Source: Actinomadura harenae
GTDB lineage: Bacteria; Actinomycetota; Actinomycetes; Streptosporangiales; Streptosporangiaceae
DNA length: 64,000 bases
NCBI RefSeq assembly: GCF_003696215.1
Contig: NZ_RFFG01000031.1
Location: forward strand, 25,183-89,182
Reading direction: 5' to 3'
A program made the position numbers and the translations under genes. Under the pieces are notes generated by a model. The model was not told where the DNA came from. It did no database searches and worked only from the letters and a program-made list of their open reading frames with translations. This document shows positions 23,480 to 32,088 of this stretch, in pieces. Every line of letters starts with the position of its first letter. The stretch's first letter is position 1.

Positions 23480-25336
23480 GTGGCATCGTCTCGTAGCAAT
23501 GTCCCCAGGCCGGGGCGCACACTTCTGGCGCTCTTCGCGGTCATGGCGGCCCTCACCGGCGTGATGTTCATGCAGGGAGCGGGGACCCCCAAACTGGGGC
23601 TCGACCTCGCGGGCGGGACGACCGTCACGCTGACCGCGCACACCGAGAACGGCAAGAACCCGCCGAGCAGCCAGATGGACCAGGCCGTCAAGATCATGAC
23701 GCAGCGGGTCAACGGGCTCGGCGTCTCGGACGGTGAGGTCGCCAAGCAGGGCGGCAACAACATCGTGGTCAACCTGCCCGGGCAGGGCCAGGGGCGCGCG
23801 GCGGAGACGATCGGCTCCACCGCCAAGCTCCAGTTCCGGCAGGTGTTCGCGGAGGCGGGCGGCCTGCCCGCGCAGGCTCCGGCGACCACGCCGACGCCGA
23901 CGTCCAGCCCGGGCGCCAAGGCGACCGGCACGCCGTCCGGCAAGGCGACCATCCCTGGCGCGGGCACCCCGTCGGGCAAGGCGACCGGTTCGGCCAAGCC
24001 GACCGACAAGCCGACCGGCACGCCGTCCGACTCGTCCACGCCGCGAGGCCGGGCGCTGTCGCAGGCGCTGACGGCCCCGACGCCGTCCACCTCGCCGAAG
24101 ACCACGCCGTCCGGGTCGGCCTCGCCGACGCCGTCGGCCAACCCGTCCGCGCAGACGCCCGTCGCGCCGGACGGCAACGACTTCGCCGGCGTGGACGACA
24201 AGGCGGCCATCGCCCAGTTCCAGCAGACCGTCTGCGAGCCCAAGGGCGGCCCGACCGTCCCGGGCTCCAACGACGTGAACCGCAAGTGGGTCGTGGCGTG
24301 CGACGACAAGGCCGAGAAGGGGTCGGTCACCAAGTACCTGCTCGGCCCGGTGCGGGTGCTCGGCGAGGACGTCAAGTCCGCCAGCGCGATGCCGCCGGAC
24401 ACCTCGCAGGGCCAGTCGAGCTGGTCGGTCAACCTCACCTTCACCGGTAAGGGCGGCAACCAGTTCTCGCAGACCACCACCGAGGCGTCCAAGGCCTACC
24501 AGGCCAACCCGTCGTCCCCGCAGTCGCAGGTCGCGATCGTGCTGGACGGCCAGGTCGTGTCCGCCCCGTCCATCAACCAGGGACCGATCACCGGCGGCAG
24601 CGCCCGGATCGACGGCCCGGCGGAGAGCTTCACCCAGACCTACGCCGAGGACCTGTCCAACAAGCTCAAGTACGGCGCCCTCCCGCTCGAGTTCAAAATG
24701 AGCGCGATCGACGAGGTGTCGTCCACGCTGGGCGCCGACCAGCTGCGCGGCGGCCTGATCGCCGGCGGCATCGGCCTGGCGCTGGTCCTGCTGTACTGCC
24801 TGGTCTACTACCGGGGCCTCGGCCTCGTCGCGGTCGGCTCGCTGGTGGTCGCGTCCTGGATGACCTACGTCGCCGTCGTGATCCTCGGTGAGAACATCGG
24901 CTGGCGCCTCAGCCTGCCGCACATCATCGGCCTGATCGTGTCGATCGGCATCACCGCGGACTCGTTCATCGTCTACTTCGAACGGATCCGCGACGAACTA
25001 CGCGCCGGACGGGCCCTGCGGCCGTCGGTCGAGGTCGCCTGGAAGCGCGCGCGGCGTACGATCCTGGTGGCGGACGCGGTGACCTTCCTCGCCGCGGTCG
25101 TGCTGTACTTCCTCGCCGTCGGCGGCGTCGCGGGCTTCGCGTTCGCGATGGGTCTGACCACGCTGATCGACGTGGTGGTGGTGTTCCTCTTCACCAAGCC
25201 GCTGATGTCGATGCTGAGCCGGACCGCGTTCTTCGGCAAGGGCCACAAGCTGTCGGGGCTGGACGCCGCGAGACTGCGCCGCACGGCGCAGACCCGCGCG
25301 AACGGCACCGCCCGCCCGACGAGCCAGGAGGTCTGA
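23480..25336 (+). CDS. secD: Protein translocase subunit SecD
   Basis: A 618-residue RND-type membrane protein with six helices that uses proton motive force to pull exported proteins out of SecYEG. The first helix is followed by KLGLDLAGGTTVTL. The large P1 domain carries a long Thr/Pro/Ser/Gly-rich insertion (about residues 133–235). The C-terminal helices contain the conserved GITADSFIVYFERIRDELR motif. The insertion makes it longer than many SecD proteins; such linkers occur in actinobacteria. The start is GTG 23480. secF begins two bases after the stop. Confidence 0.96.
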   Translation: MASSRSNVPRPGRTLLALFAVMAALTGVMFMQGAGTPKLGLDLAGGTTVTLTAHTENGKNPPSSQMDQAVKIMTQRVNGLGVSDGEVAKQGGNNIVVNLPGQGQGRAAETIGSTAKLQFRQVFAEAGGLPAQAPATTPTPTSSPGAKATGTPSGKATIPGAGTPSGKATGSAKPTDKPTGTPSDSSTPRGRALSQALTAPTPSTSPKTTPSGSASPTPSANPSAQTPVAPDGNDFAGVDDKAAIAQFQQTVCEPKGGPTVPGSNDVNRKWVVACDDKAEKGSVTKYLLGPVRVLGEDVKSASAMPPDTSQGQSSWSVNLTFTGKGGNQFSQTTTEASKAYQANPSSPQSQVAIVLDGQVVSAPSINQGPITGGSARIDGPAESFTQTYAEDLSNKLKYGALPLEFKMSAIDEVSSTLGADQLRGGLIAGGIGLALVLLYCLVYYRGLGLVAVGSLVVASWMTYVAVVILGENIGWRLSLPHIIGLIVSIGITADSFIVYFERIRDELRAGRALRPSVEVAWKRARRTILVADAVTFLAAVVLYFLAVGGVAGFAFAMGLTTLIDVVVVFLFTKPLMSMLSRTAFFGKGHKLSGLDAARLRRTAQTRANGTARPTSQEV

Positions 25337-25338
25337 TC

Positions 25339-26511
25339 ATGGGACTGCGTGCGGTCATCTCCCGGATCTACCGGGGTGAGATCAGCGCCGACATCGTCGG
25401 CAGGCCGAAGGTCTGGTACTCGATCTCCGGCCTCCTGATCGTGTTCTCCCTCGTCGGCCTGCTCGTCCAGGGCCTGACCTTCGGCGTGGAGTTCAAGGGC
25501 GGCTCGGTCTTCACGATCGCCAAGGCGTCGCACGCCTCGATCGAGCAGGTGCGCGGGGCGGTCACCTCCGCCGGCGTGCACCAGGCGACCGTGCAGAAGG
25601 CGGGCGGCGACTGGCGCGTCACCACCGAGAGCCTGGACCCCAAGCACGTCAACGAGGTCAAGAAGGACGTCTCGACGAAGCTGGGCGTCTCCGAGAACCA
25701 GATCAGCAGTCAGATCGTCGGCGCGTCCTGGGGCGGTGAGATCACCAAGAAGGCGTGGCAGGCGCTCATCGTCTTCATGATCCTGATCATCGCCTACCTG
25801 TCGGTCGCGTTCGAGTGGCGGATGGCCGTCGCCGCGATGGTCGCCCTGGTGCACGACCTGATCATCACGGCCGGCGTCTACGCCTGGTCGGGGTTCGAGG
25901 TCACGCCCGCGACCGTGCTGGGCTTCCTGACGATCCTCGGGTACTCGCTGTACGACGCGGTCGTGGTGTTCGACATGATCAAGGAGGTCACGCGGCCTCT
26001 GAACGCCAAGTCGAAGATCACCTACAGCGAGGCGGCCAACCAGGCGCTGTCCAGCACCCTGGTCCGGTCCCTGAACACCTCGCTGGTGGCGATCCTGCCG
26101 GTCGCGGCGATCCTGTTCATCGGCACCACGCTGTTCGGCGCCGGCACCCTGAAGGACCTGTCGCTCGCCCTGTTCGTCGGCATGATCGTCGGCACCTACT
26201 CCTCGATCTGCGTGGCGACGCCGCTGCTGGTCCAGCTGAAGGAGCGCGAGCCGAGGTTCAAGGAGCTGCGGGCCAACATCGCCAAGCGCGAGCAGAGCCC
26301 GAAGCAGCAGGCCAAGGTCGCCAGGGCGACGGCCCGGCCGGCGGCGGACGACGACGAGGCGTCCTTGGACGACGACCCGTCGGACGACGTGCCCTCCGGC
26401 GGGACCGCGCAGGACGGGGTGCCCGCGGGCGTCACGCTGCGGAAGGTCATGCAGCAGGGGCCGCGCCAGCAGCCCAAGCGCGGCACCCGTCAACAGCGCC
26501 GCGGCAAGTAG
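25339..26511 (+). CDS. secF: Protein translocase subunit SecF
   Basis: A 390-residue six-helix partner of SecD. It shows the SecF start region GLTFGVEFKGGSVFTI, helices with GFLTILGYSLYDAVVVFDMIKE and the final helices near GTYSSICVATPLLVQLKE. The last 80 residues are a cytoplasmic acidic and then basic tail (ADDDEASLDDDPSDD ... RQQRRGK), typical of actinobacterial SecF. Confidence 0.96.
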   Translation: MGLRAVISRIYRGEISADIVGRPKVWYSISGLLIVFSLVGLLVQGLTFGVEFKGGSVFTIAKASHASIEQVRGAVTSAGVHQATVQKAGGDWRVTTESLDPKHVNEVKKDVSTKLGVSENQISSQIVGASWGGEITKKAWQALIVFMILIIAYLSVAFEWRMAVAAMVALVHDLIITAGVYAWSGFEVTPATVLGFLTILGYSLYDAVVVFDMIKEVTRPLNAKSKITYSEAANQALSSTLVRSLNTSLVAILPVAAILFIGTTLFGAGTLKDLSLALFVGMIVGTYSSICVATPLLVQLKEREPRFKELRANIAKREQSPKQQAKVARATARPAADDDEASLDDDPSDDVPSGGTAQDGVPAGVTLRKVMQQGPRQQPKRGTRQQRRGK

Positions 26512-26599
26512 GCTTCTGGGACGACCTGCTCGAACGAGCATGACGGCCGTGTCCGTCCCCCGGTTCACCGGGTGGGCGGCACGGCCGTCGCACTGTGCC

Positions 26600-26624
26600 G
26601 GGGCGGCCGCCCGTAGGCCGCCCC
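26600..26624 (+). terminator. Hairpin between secF and apt
   Basis: GGGGCGGCC (26600–26608) pairs with GGCCGCCCC (26616–26624) around a 7-base loop, about 30 bases before the apt start. It has no T-tract. It could end the sec transcript or act in the apt leader. Confidence 0.5.
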
Positions 26625-26653
26625 GCCCCGAAGGAAAACGCAAGAGGAGACCC

Positions 26654-27178
26654 GTGGACCTCGACAAGCTGATCCAGGACCGGATTCGCGACGTGAGCGA
26701 CTACCCGAAGCCGGGCGTGCTGTTCAAGGACATCACCCCGCTGCTGGCCGACCACGTGGCGTTCGCCGGCGTGGTCGACACGGTGGTCAACCACTACGGC
26801 CGCGGCACGGTCGACAAGATCGTCGGGATCGAGGCGCGTGGTTTCATCCTGGCCGCCCCCGTGGCCTACCACATGGGCGCGGGCTTCGTCCCGGTGCGTA
26901 AGAAGGGCAAGCTGCCCGCGGCGACCTACGAGCAGAACTACGACCTCGAGTACGGCACCGAGACGATCGAGATGCACACCGACGCGTTCGCGCCGGGCGA
27001 CCGCGTGCTGATCGTCGACGACGTGCTCGCGACCGGCGGCACCGCGTGCGCGGCGGCCGAGCTGGTCCGGCGCGGCGGCGGCGAGGTGGTCGGCCTGTCG
27101 GTGCTGATGGAGCTGGGCTTCCTCAACGGCCGCGACAAGCTGGACGGCCTGGACGTGCACGCCCTGGTGACCGTCTAG
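26654..27178 (+). CDS. apt: Adenine phosphoribosyltransferase
   Basis: A 174-residue purine-salvage enzyme that makes AMP from adenine and PRPP. Signatures are DYPKPGVLFKDITPLL, GIEARGFILAAPVA, RKKGKLP and the PRPP loop VLIVDDVLATGGTACAA. The GTG start at 26654 has AGAGGAGA just upstream; upstream in-frame starts have no site. Placement between secF and relA is the common actinobacterial arrangement. Confidence 0.96.
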   Translation: MDLDKLIQDRIRDVSDYPKPGVLFKDITPLLADHVAFAGVVDTVVNHYGRGTVDKIVGIEARGFILAAPVAYHMGAGFVPVRKKGKLPAATYEQNYDLEYGTETIEMHTDAFAPGDRVLIVDDVLATGGTACAAAELVRRGGGEVVGLSVLMELGFLNGRDKLDGLDVHALVTV

Positions 27179-27203
27179 GAGCCCTCACCCTCCCGAAACG
27201 TGC

Positions 27204-27229
27204 GGAATGTCCCGTCCCGCAAGAATGTT
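27204..27229 (+). promoter_or_regulatory. SigR-type (SigH-like) promoter of relA
   Basis: GGAAT (27204–27208) and GTT (27227–27229) are separated by exactly 18 bases, the consensus of the thiol-oxidative stress sigma factor SigR of Streptomyces (SigH in mycobacteria). Streptomyces coelicolor relA is a reported SigR target, which supports the call. Transcription would start near 27236. Confidence 0.75.
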
Positions 27230-27285
27230 CTACTGATCACGCACCCGAGATCGCCGATTCGGCCGGGTGCGAAAAAGGGGCCGGA

Positions 27286-27291
27286 TACACT
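27286..27291 (+). promoter_or_regulatory. Second, SigA-type -10 element (TACACT) of relA
   Basis: TACACT at 27286–27291, within GGATACACTGG, matches the same -10 hexamer seen before thrS. It would give a start near 27298, downstream of the SigR-type site, so relA probably has two promoters. No strong -35 is visible. Confidence 0.5.
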
Positions 27292-27375
27292 GGCCGAATC
27301 AGGGGACCGGCGGGGACGGGCGCTCCCGCCCGGCCACGTGGCGAGATCGCGCCCGCACGGCTTCGAGGAGGCTGG

Positions 27376-30243
27376 GTGCCCGGTGAGGTGGTATCAACCG
27401 ACGCGGTGATCGGAGCGCGGACGGACGCCGAGCGTCCGGCCGTTCCGAACGGGGCCGCGGTGCGCGCTCCGGCCGCGCAGGCGAGCGCGCCCGCGCCGAA
27501 CGGCGCGGCGGTGCCCGCCGACCCCCTCCCCGCGAACCCCGGTCCCACCCCCGCGCCCACGGATCCGGTGCCTGCGGATCCGGCGCTCAAGGGCCCCACG
27601 GGCAAGGGCTCCGCAGGTCAGGGCCCGGTATCCGCCGCCCAGACCAGGCCCGTCGACAAGGCCCAGGAGGCCCAGGAGGCCACGGAGAAGGCGTCCCCGG
27701 GCAAAGGTGGGGCAGAGGCCACCGCGTCCGCCCCGAAGGCCCAGGCGCCCGCTGAGACGCCGTCCGCGGGGAAGACGCGGCAGGCCGCGTCCACCGGCGG
27801 CGGCCCGGCGGAGCCCGCCGGGTCCACCCCCGCGAAACCCTCCGGCGAACCCTCCGGCGAACCCTCCGCCGAGTCCTCCACCAAGTCCTCTGCCAAGCCC
27901 CCCGTCAAACGGAGCACCGCCGCGGGCGCCTCGGCGTCCGGCGGGGCACCGGCCGCGGGCAACCCGCCCGAATCCGCTCCGGCGGGTTCCGGCACGGCCC
28001 CGATCCCACCATCAGCGGCCAGGGTGCGGCGCAGGCTCGCCCGGCTCGGATCCCAGCGCGGTCCCGCCATGAATCCGGTACTCGAACCACTCATCAAGAC
28101 CGTCCGCAACACCCATCCGAAAGCGGACCTCCGGCAGATCGAGCGCGCCTACGACGTGGCCGCGCACTACCACCGGAACCAGAAGCGCAAGAGCGGCGAC
28201 CCGTACATCACGCACCCGCTCGCCGTCTCGACCATCCTCGCCGAGCTCGGCATGAACACCGAGACGCTGTGCGCGGCCCTGCTGCACGACACCGTCGAGG
28301 ACACCGAGTACACCCTCGAGGAGCTGCGCGCCGACTTCGGCGACGAGATCGCCGCCCTGGTGGACGGCGTCACCAAGCTCGACAAGGTCAAGTACGGTGA
28401 CGCCGCCGAGGCCGAGACCGTCCGCAAGATGGTCGTCGCGATGTCCCGGGACATCCGCGTCCTGGTGATCAAGCTGGCCGACCGGCTGCACAACATGCGC
28501 ACGCTGCGCTACATGCCGCGGCACAAGCAGGAGAAGAAGGCCCGCGAGACGCTCGAGGTCTTCGCCCCGCTCGCGCACCGGCTGGGCATGAACACGCTGA
28601 AGTGGGAGCTGGAGGACCTGTCCTTCGCCACGCTCTACCCGAAGCGGTTCGACGAGATCGCCCGGCTCGTCTCCGAGCGGGCCCCGCGCCGCGACGTGTT
28701 CCTCCAGGAGGTCATCGAGGCCGTCTCCGGCGACCTGCGCGAGGCCAAGATCAAGGCCACCGTGGTCGGACGGCCCAAGCACTACTACTCGATCTACCAG
28801 AAGATGATCGCCCGGGACGTCGACTTCGACAAGATCTACGACCTGGTCGGCATCCGGATCCTGGTGGACACCGTCCGCGACTGCTACGCGGCGCTCGGCA
28901 CCATCCACGCGCGGTGGAACCCGGTCCCCGGCCGGTTCAAGGACTACATCGCGATGCCGAAGTTCAACATGTACCAGTCGCTGCACACCAGCGTGATCGG
29001 GCCCGAGGGCAAGCCGGTCGAGCTGCAGATCCGCACCTGGGGCATGCACCGCCGCGCCGAGTACGGCGTCGCCGCGCACTGGAAGTACAAGGAGGAGACG
29101 GTCGGCGGCCGGAAGGCGGCCGACATGCAGTGGCTCCGGCAGCTGCTCGACTGGCAGAAGGAGACCGCCGACCCGGCCGAGTTCCTGGAGTCGCTGCGCT
29201 TCGACCTGTCGGTGTCGGAGGTGTTCGTCTTCACCCCGAAGGGCGACGTGATCGCGCTGCCGCAGGGCGCGACGCCGGTCGACTTCGCCTTCGCCGTCCA
29301 CACCGAGGTCGGGTACCGCACGATCGGCGCCCGGGTGAACGGACGTCTCGTGCCGCTGGAGTCCGCCCTCGACAACGGCGACACCGTCGAGATCTTCACC
29401 AGCAAGGCCGCGGACGCCGGGCCGTCCCGCGACTGGCTGAACTTCGTCAAGTCGCCGCGCGCCCGCAACAAGATCAAGCACTGGTTCTCCAAGGAGCGCC
29501 GGGACACCGCGATCGAGTCCGGCAAGGACTCCATCGCCCGCGCGATGCGCAAGCAGAACATGCCGCTCCAGCGCATGATGTCGGGGGAGGCGCTGCTCGT
29601 CCTCGCCCGCGACCTGCGCTACCCGGACATCTCGTCGCTGTACGCGGCGGTCGGCGAGGGGCACATCTCGGCGCAGAGCGTCGTCCAGAAACTCGTCGAG
29701 GCCCTCGGCGGCGTCGAGTCCGCCGACGAGGACATGGCCGAGATCGCCCTCCCGACGCGCCGCAAGCGCACCCGTCCCGCGGGGGACCCGGGCGTCGTGG
29801 TCGCGGGCGACGCGGACGTGTGGGTGCGGCTGTCCCGATGTTGCACCCCGGTCCCGGGCGACGACATCGTCGGGTTCGTGACCCGCGGCCACGGCGTGTC
29901 GGTGCACCGCGCCGACTGCGTGAACGTCGCGCAGCTCAAGGAGCAGCCGGACCGGCTCATCGACGTCCGCTGGTCGCCCGGCGAGGACTCGGTGTTCCTC
30001 GTCGCGATCCAGGTCGAGGCGCTCGACCGCCCGCGCCTCCTGTCGGACGTCACGCGCGTCCTGTCCGACCAGCACGTGAACATCCTGTCGGCGTCGGTCA
30101 CCACCACCCGCGACCGGGTCGCCGTCAGCCGGTTCACCTTCGAGATGGGCGACCCGAAGCACCTCGGGCACGTCCTGAAGGCCGTCCGGTCCATCGACGG
30201 CGTGTACGACGTCTACCGCGTCACCAGCGGCACCAACCGCTGA
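27376..30243 (+). CDS. relA: Bifunctional (p)ppGpp synthetase/hydrolase (RelA/SpoT homologue)
   Basis: A long RSH of 955 residues that makes and degrades (p)ppGpp on ribosomes. In order: a Pro/Ala/Ser/Gly-rich extension of about 215 residues; the HD hydrolase (ALLHDTVEDTEYTLEEL and the DRLHNMRTLRY block, intact, so hydrolysis is expected); the synthetase (RPKHYYSIYQKM, YDLVGIRILVDT, FKDYIAMPKFNMYQSLHT); TGS (FVFTPKGDVIALPQGATPVDFAFAVHTEVG); a helical and zinc-finger region with CCTPVPGD; and a C-terminal ACT domain. Without the extension it matches the usual length. The start is GTG 27376, behind GAGGAGG. Two promoters lie upstream and a strong terminator after it. Confidence 0.96.
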   Translation: MPGEVVSTDAVIGARTDAERPAVPNGAAVRAPAAQASAPAPNGAAVPADPLPANPGPTPAPTDPVPADPALKGPTGKGSAGQGPVSAAQTRPVDKAQEAQEATEKASPGKGGAEATASAPKAQAPAETPSAGKTRQAASTGGGPAEPAGSTPAKPSGEPSGEPSAESSTKSSAKPPVKRSTAAGASASGGAPAAGNPPESAPAGSGTAPIPPSAARVRRRLARLGSQRGPAMNPVLEPLIKTVRNTHPKADLRQIERAYDVAAHYHRNQKRKSGDPYITHPLAVSTILAELGMNTETLCAALLHDTVEDTEYTLEELRADFGDEIAALVDGVTKLDKVKYGDAAEAETVRKMVVAMSRDIRVLVIKLADRLHNMRTLRYMPRHKQEKKARETLEVFAPLAHRLGMNTLKWELEDLSFATLYPKRFDEIARLVSERAPRRDVFLQEVIEAVSGDLREAKIKATVVGRPKHYYSIYQKMIARDVDFDKIYDLVGIRILVDTVRDCYAALGTIHARWNPVPGRFKDYIAMPKFNMYQSLHTSVIGPEGKPVELQIRTWGMHRRAEYGVAAHWKYKEETVGGRKAADMQWLRQLLDWQKETADPAEFLESLRFDLSVSEVFVFTPKGDVIALPQGATPVDFAFAVHTEVGYRTIGARVNGRLVPLESALDNGDTVEIFTSKAADAGPSRDWLNFVKSPRARNKIKHWFSKERRDTAIESGKDSIARAMRKQNMPLQRMMSGEALLVLARDLRYPDISSLYAAVGEGHISAQSVVQKLVEALGGVESADEDMAEIALPTRRKRTRPAGDPGVVVAGDADVWVRLSRCCTPVPGDDIVGFVTRGHGVSVHRADCVNVAQLKEQPDRLIDVRWSPGEDSVFLVAIQVEALDRPRLLSDVTRVLSDQHVNILSASVTTTRDRVAVSRFTFEMGDPKHLGHVLKAVRSIDGVYDVYRVTSGTNR

Positions 30244-30258
30244 CCCGGAGACAAGAAG

Positions 30259-30289
30259 AGGGCTGGTCCGACAGTGTCGGACCAGCCCT
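30259..30289. terminator. Bidirectional terminator between relA and aspS
   Basis: A perfect 15 bp palindrome around one central base (30259–30273 and 30275–30289) is followed by TTCTC on the plus strand and, reading the other way, by CTTCTTGTC. relA and aspS converge here, so it serves both. Confidence 0.88.
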
Positions 30290-30312
30290 TTCTCATGCCC
30301 TGGGGGTCGGGG

Positions 30313-32088
30313 TCAGGCGCTCTCGCCGGCCTTGGCCTCGTCGTCCTCGTCCTCGGGGACGAAGTCGATCCCGGCCTCGGCGCGCTGCTCCGGGGTGATC
30401 GGCGTCGGCGCGGCCGTCAGCGGGTCGTAGCCGGACGCGGCCTTCGGGAAGGCGATCACGTCGCGGATGGACGACTCGCCCGCCAGCAGCATGGCCGTCC
30501 GGTCCCAGCCGAACGCGATCCCGCCGTGCGGCGGCGGGCCGAACTTGAACGCCTCGAGCAGGAAGCCGAACTTCGACTCGGCCTCCTCCTTGGACAGGCC
30601 GAGGACGTCGAACACCTTCTGCTGCATCTCGGCCTGGTGGATACGGATCGAGCCGCCGCCGATCTCGTTGCCGTTGCAGACGATGTCGTAGGCGTTCGCG
30701 AGGACGGCGCCCGGGTCGGTCAGGACCAGGTCGGCGTGCTCGGGCTTCGGCGCGGTGAACGGGTGGTGCACCGACGTCCAGCCGATGTGCTCGCCCTTGT
30801 CGTCCTCGACGGACTCGAACACCGGGGCGTCCACGACCCAGCAGAACGCCCAGGCGTCCTCGTCGATCAGGTCCCTGCGGCGGCCGATCTCCAGCCGTGC
30901 CGCGCCGAGCAGCTCGCGGGTGGCGTGCGGCTTGCCGGCGCCGAAGAAGATCGCGTCGCCGGGCTCGGCGCCGACCTTGGCGGCCAGGCCCGACTTCTCC
31001 TCGTCCGACAGGTTCTTGGCGACCGGGCCGCCGAGCGTGCCGTCCTCCTGGACGAGGACGTAGGCGAGGCCGCGCGCGCCGCGCTGCTTCGCCCAGTCCT
31101 GCCAGCCGTCCAGCTCCTTGCGGGTCTGGGAGCCGCCGCCGGGCATGACGACCGCGCCCACGTAGGGGGCCTGGAACACCCGGAAGGAGGTGTTCGCGAA
31201 GTACTCGGTCATCTCGGTCAGCTCGAGGCCGAACCGCAGGTCGGGCTTGTCCGAGCCGTAGCGGGCCATGGCGTCGGCGTAGGTGATGTGGGGGATCTCG
31301 CCGATCTCGTGGCCGACGATGTCGCGCCAGAGCCGCCGGACGAGGTCCTCGGCGACGGTCAGCACGTCGGACTGCTCGACGAACGACATCTCGATGTCGA
31401 TCTGGGTGAACTCCGGCTGCCGGTCGGCGCGGAAGTCCTCGTCCCGGTAGCAGCGGGCGATCTGGAAGTACCGCTCGAGGCCGCCGACCATGAGCAGCTG
31501 CTTGAACAGCTGCGGCGACTGCGGCAGCGCGTACCAGTGGCCCGGACGCAGCCGCACCGGCACCAGGAAGTCGCGCGCGCCCTCGGGGGTGGACCGGGTC
31601 AGCGTCGGGGTCTCGACGTTGACGAAGCCGTGGTCGCGCATGACGTCGTTGATGATGTACGAGCCCTGCGAGCGGATTCGCATGTCGCGGGCGACGGACT
31701 CGCGGCGCAGGTCGAGGTACCGGTACTTGAGCCGGATCTCCTCGTTGACGTTGACGTCGCCCTCGATCGGGAACGGCAGCGGCGCGGACTCGCTCAGCAC
31801 CTCGATCTCGGTCGCGGCGACCTCGATCTCCCCGGTGGGCAGCTCGGGGTTCTCGTTGCCCGCGGGGCGGATCCGGACCTCGCCGGTGATCTTGACGCAG
31901 AACTCCGACCGCAGGTCGTGCGCGGTGTCCTCCTCGCGGAACACGACCTGGGCGGCGCCCGAGGCGTCGCGCAGGTCGATGAAGGTGACGCCACCGTGGT
32001 CGCGGCGCCGCGCCACCCAGCCGGCCAGCGTCACCTGCTGCCCGGCGTGCTCCCTGCGGAGGGTCCCCGCCTCGTGCGAGCGGATCAT
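30313..32088 (-). CDS. aspS: Aspartate--tRNA ligase
   Basis: A 591-residue class IIb synthetase. It has an N-terminal OB-fold anticodon domain (LAGWVARRRDHGGVTFIDLRD), a catalytic core with motif 2 region ARCYRDEDFRADRQPEFTQ, a bacterial GAD insertion and motif 3 GIAFGWDRTAMLL. Actinobacterial AspRS is often non-discriminating, charging tRNA-Asn too when a GatCAB system is present; this cannot be judged here. The true start is ATG 32088, overlapping the hisS stop (ATGA), with GAAGGAAAGG eight bases upstream. The same frame stays open far upstream inside hisS, but that part is not coding. Confidence 0.97.
   Translation of the reverse strand: MIRSHEAGTLRREHAGQQVTLAGWVARRRDHGGVTFIDLRDASGAAQVVFREEDTAHDLRSEFCVKITGEVRIRPAGNENPELPTGEIEVAATEIEVLSESAPLPFPIEGDVNVNEEIRLKYRYLDLRRESVARDMRIRSQGSYIINDVMRDHGFVNVETPTLTRSTPEGARDFLVPVRLRPGHWYALPQSPQLFKQLLMVGGLERYFQIARCYRDEDFRADRQPEFTQIDIEMSFVEQSDVLTVAEDLVRRLWRDIVGHEIGEIPHITYADAMARYGSDKPDLRFGLELTEMTEYFANTSFRVFQAPYVGAVVMPGGGSQTRKELDGWQDWAKQRGARGLAYVLVQEDGTLGGPVAKNLSDEEKSGLAAKVGAEPGDAIFFGAGKPHATRELLGAARLEIGRRRDLIDEDAWAFCWVVDAPVFESVEDDKGEHIGWTSVHHPFTAPKPEHADLVLTDPGAVLANAYDIVCNGNEIGGGSIRIHQAEMQQKVFDVLGLSKEEAESKFGFLLEAFKFGPPPHGGIAFGWDRTAMLLAGESSIRDVIAFPKAASGYDPLTAAPTPITPEQRAEAGIDFVPEDEDDEAKAGESA

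Noticed and set aside
22928..24922. A 664-codon open frame on the minus strand opposite yajC–secD
   Set aside because: It is the antisense shadow of high-GC coding sequence. Its composition (Arg/Gly/Asp repeats) and the strong SecD/YajC motifs on the other strand exclude it.
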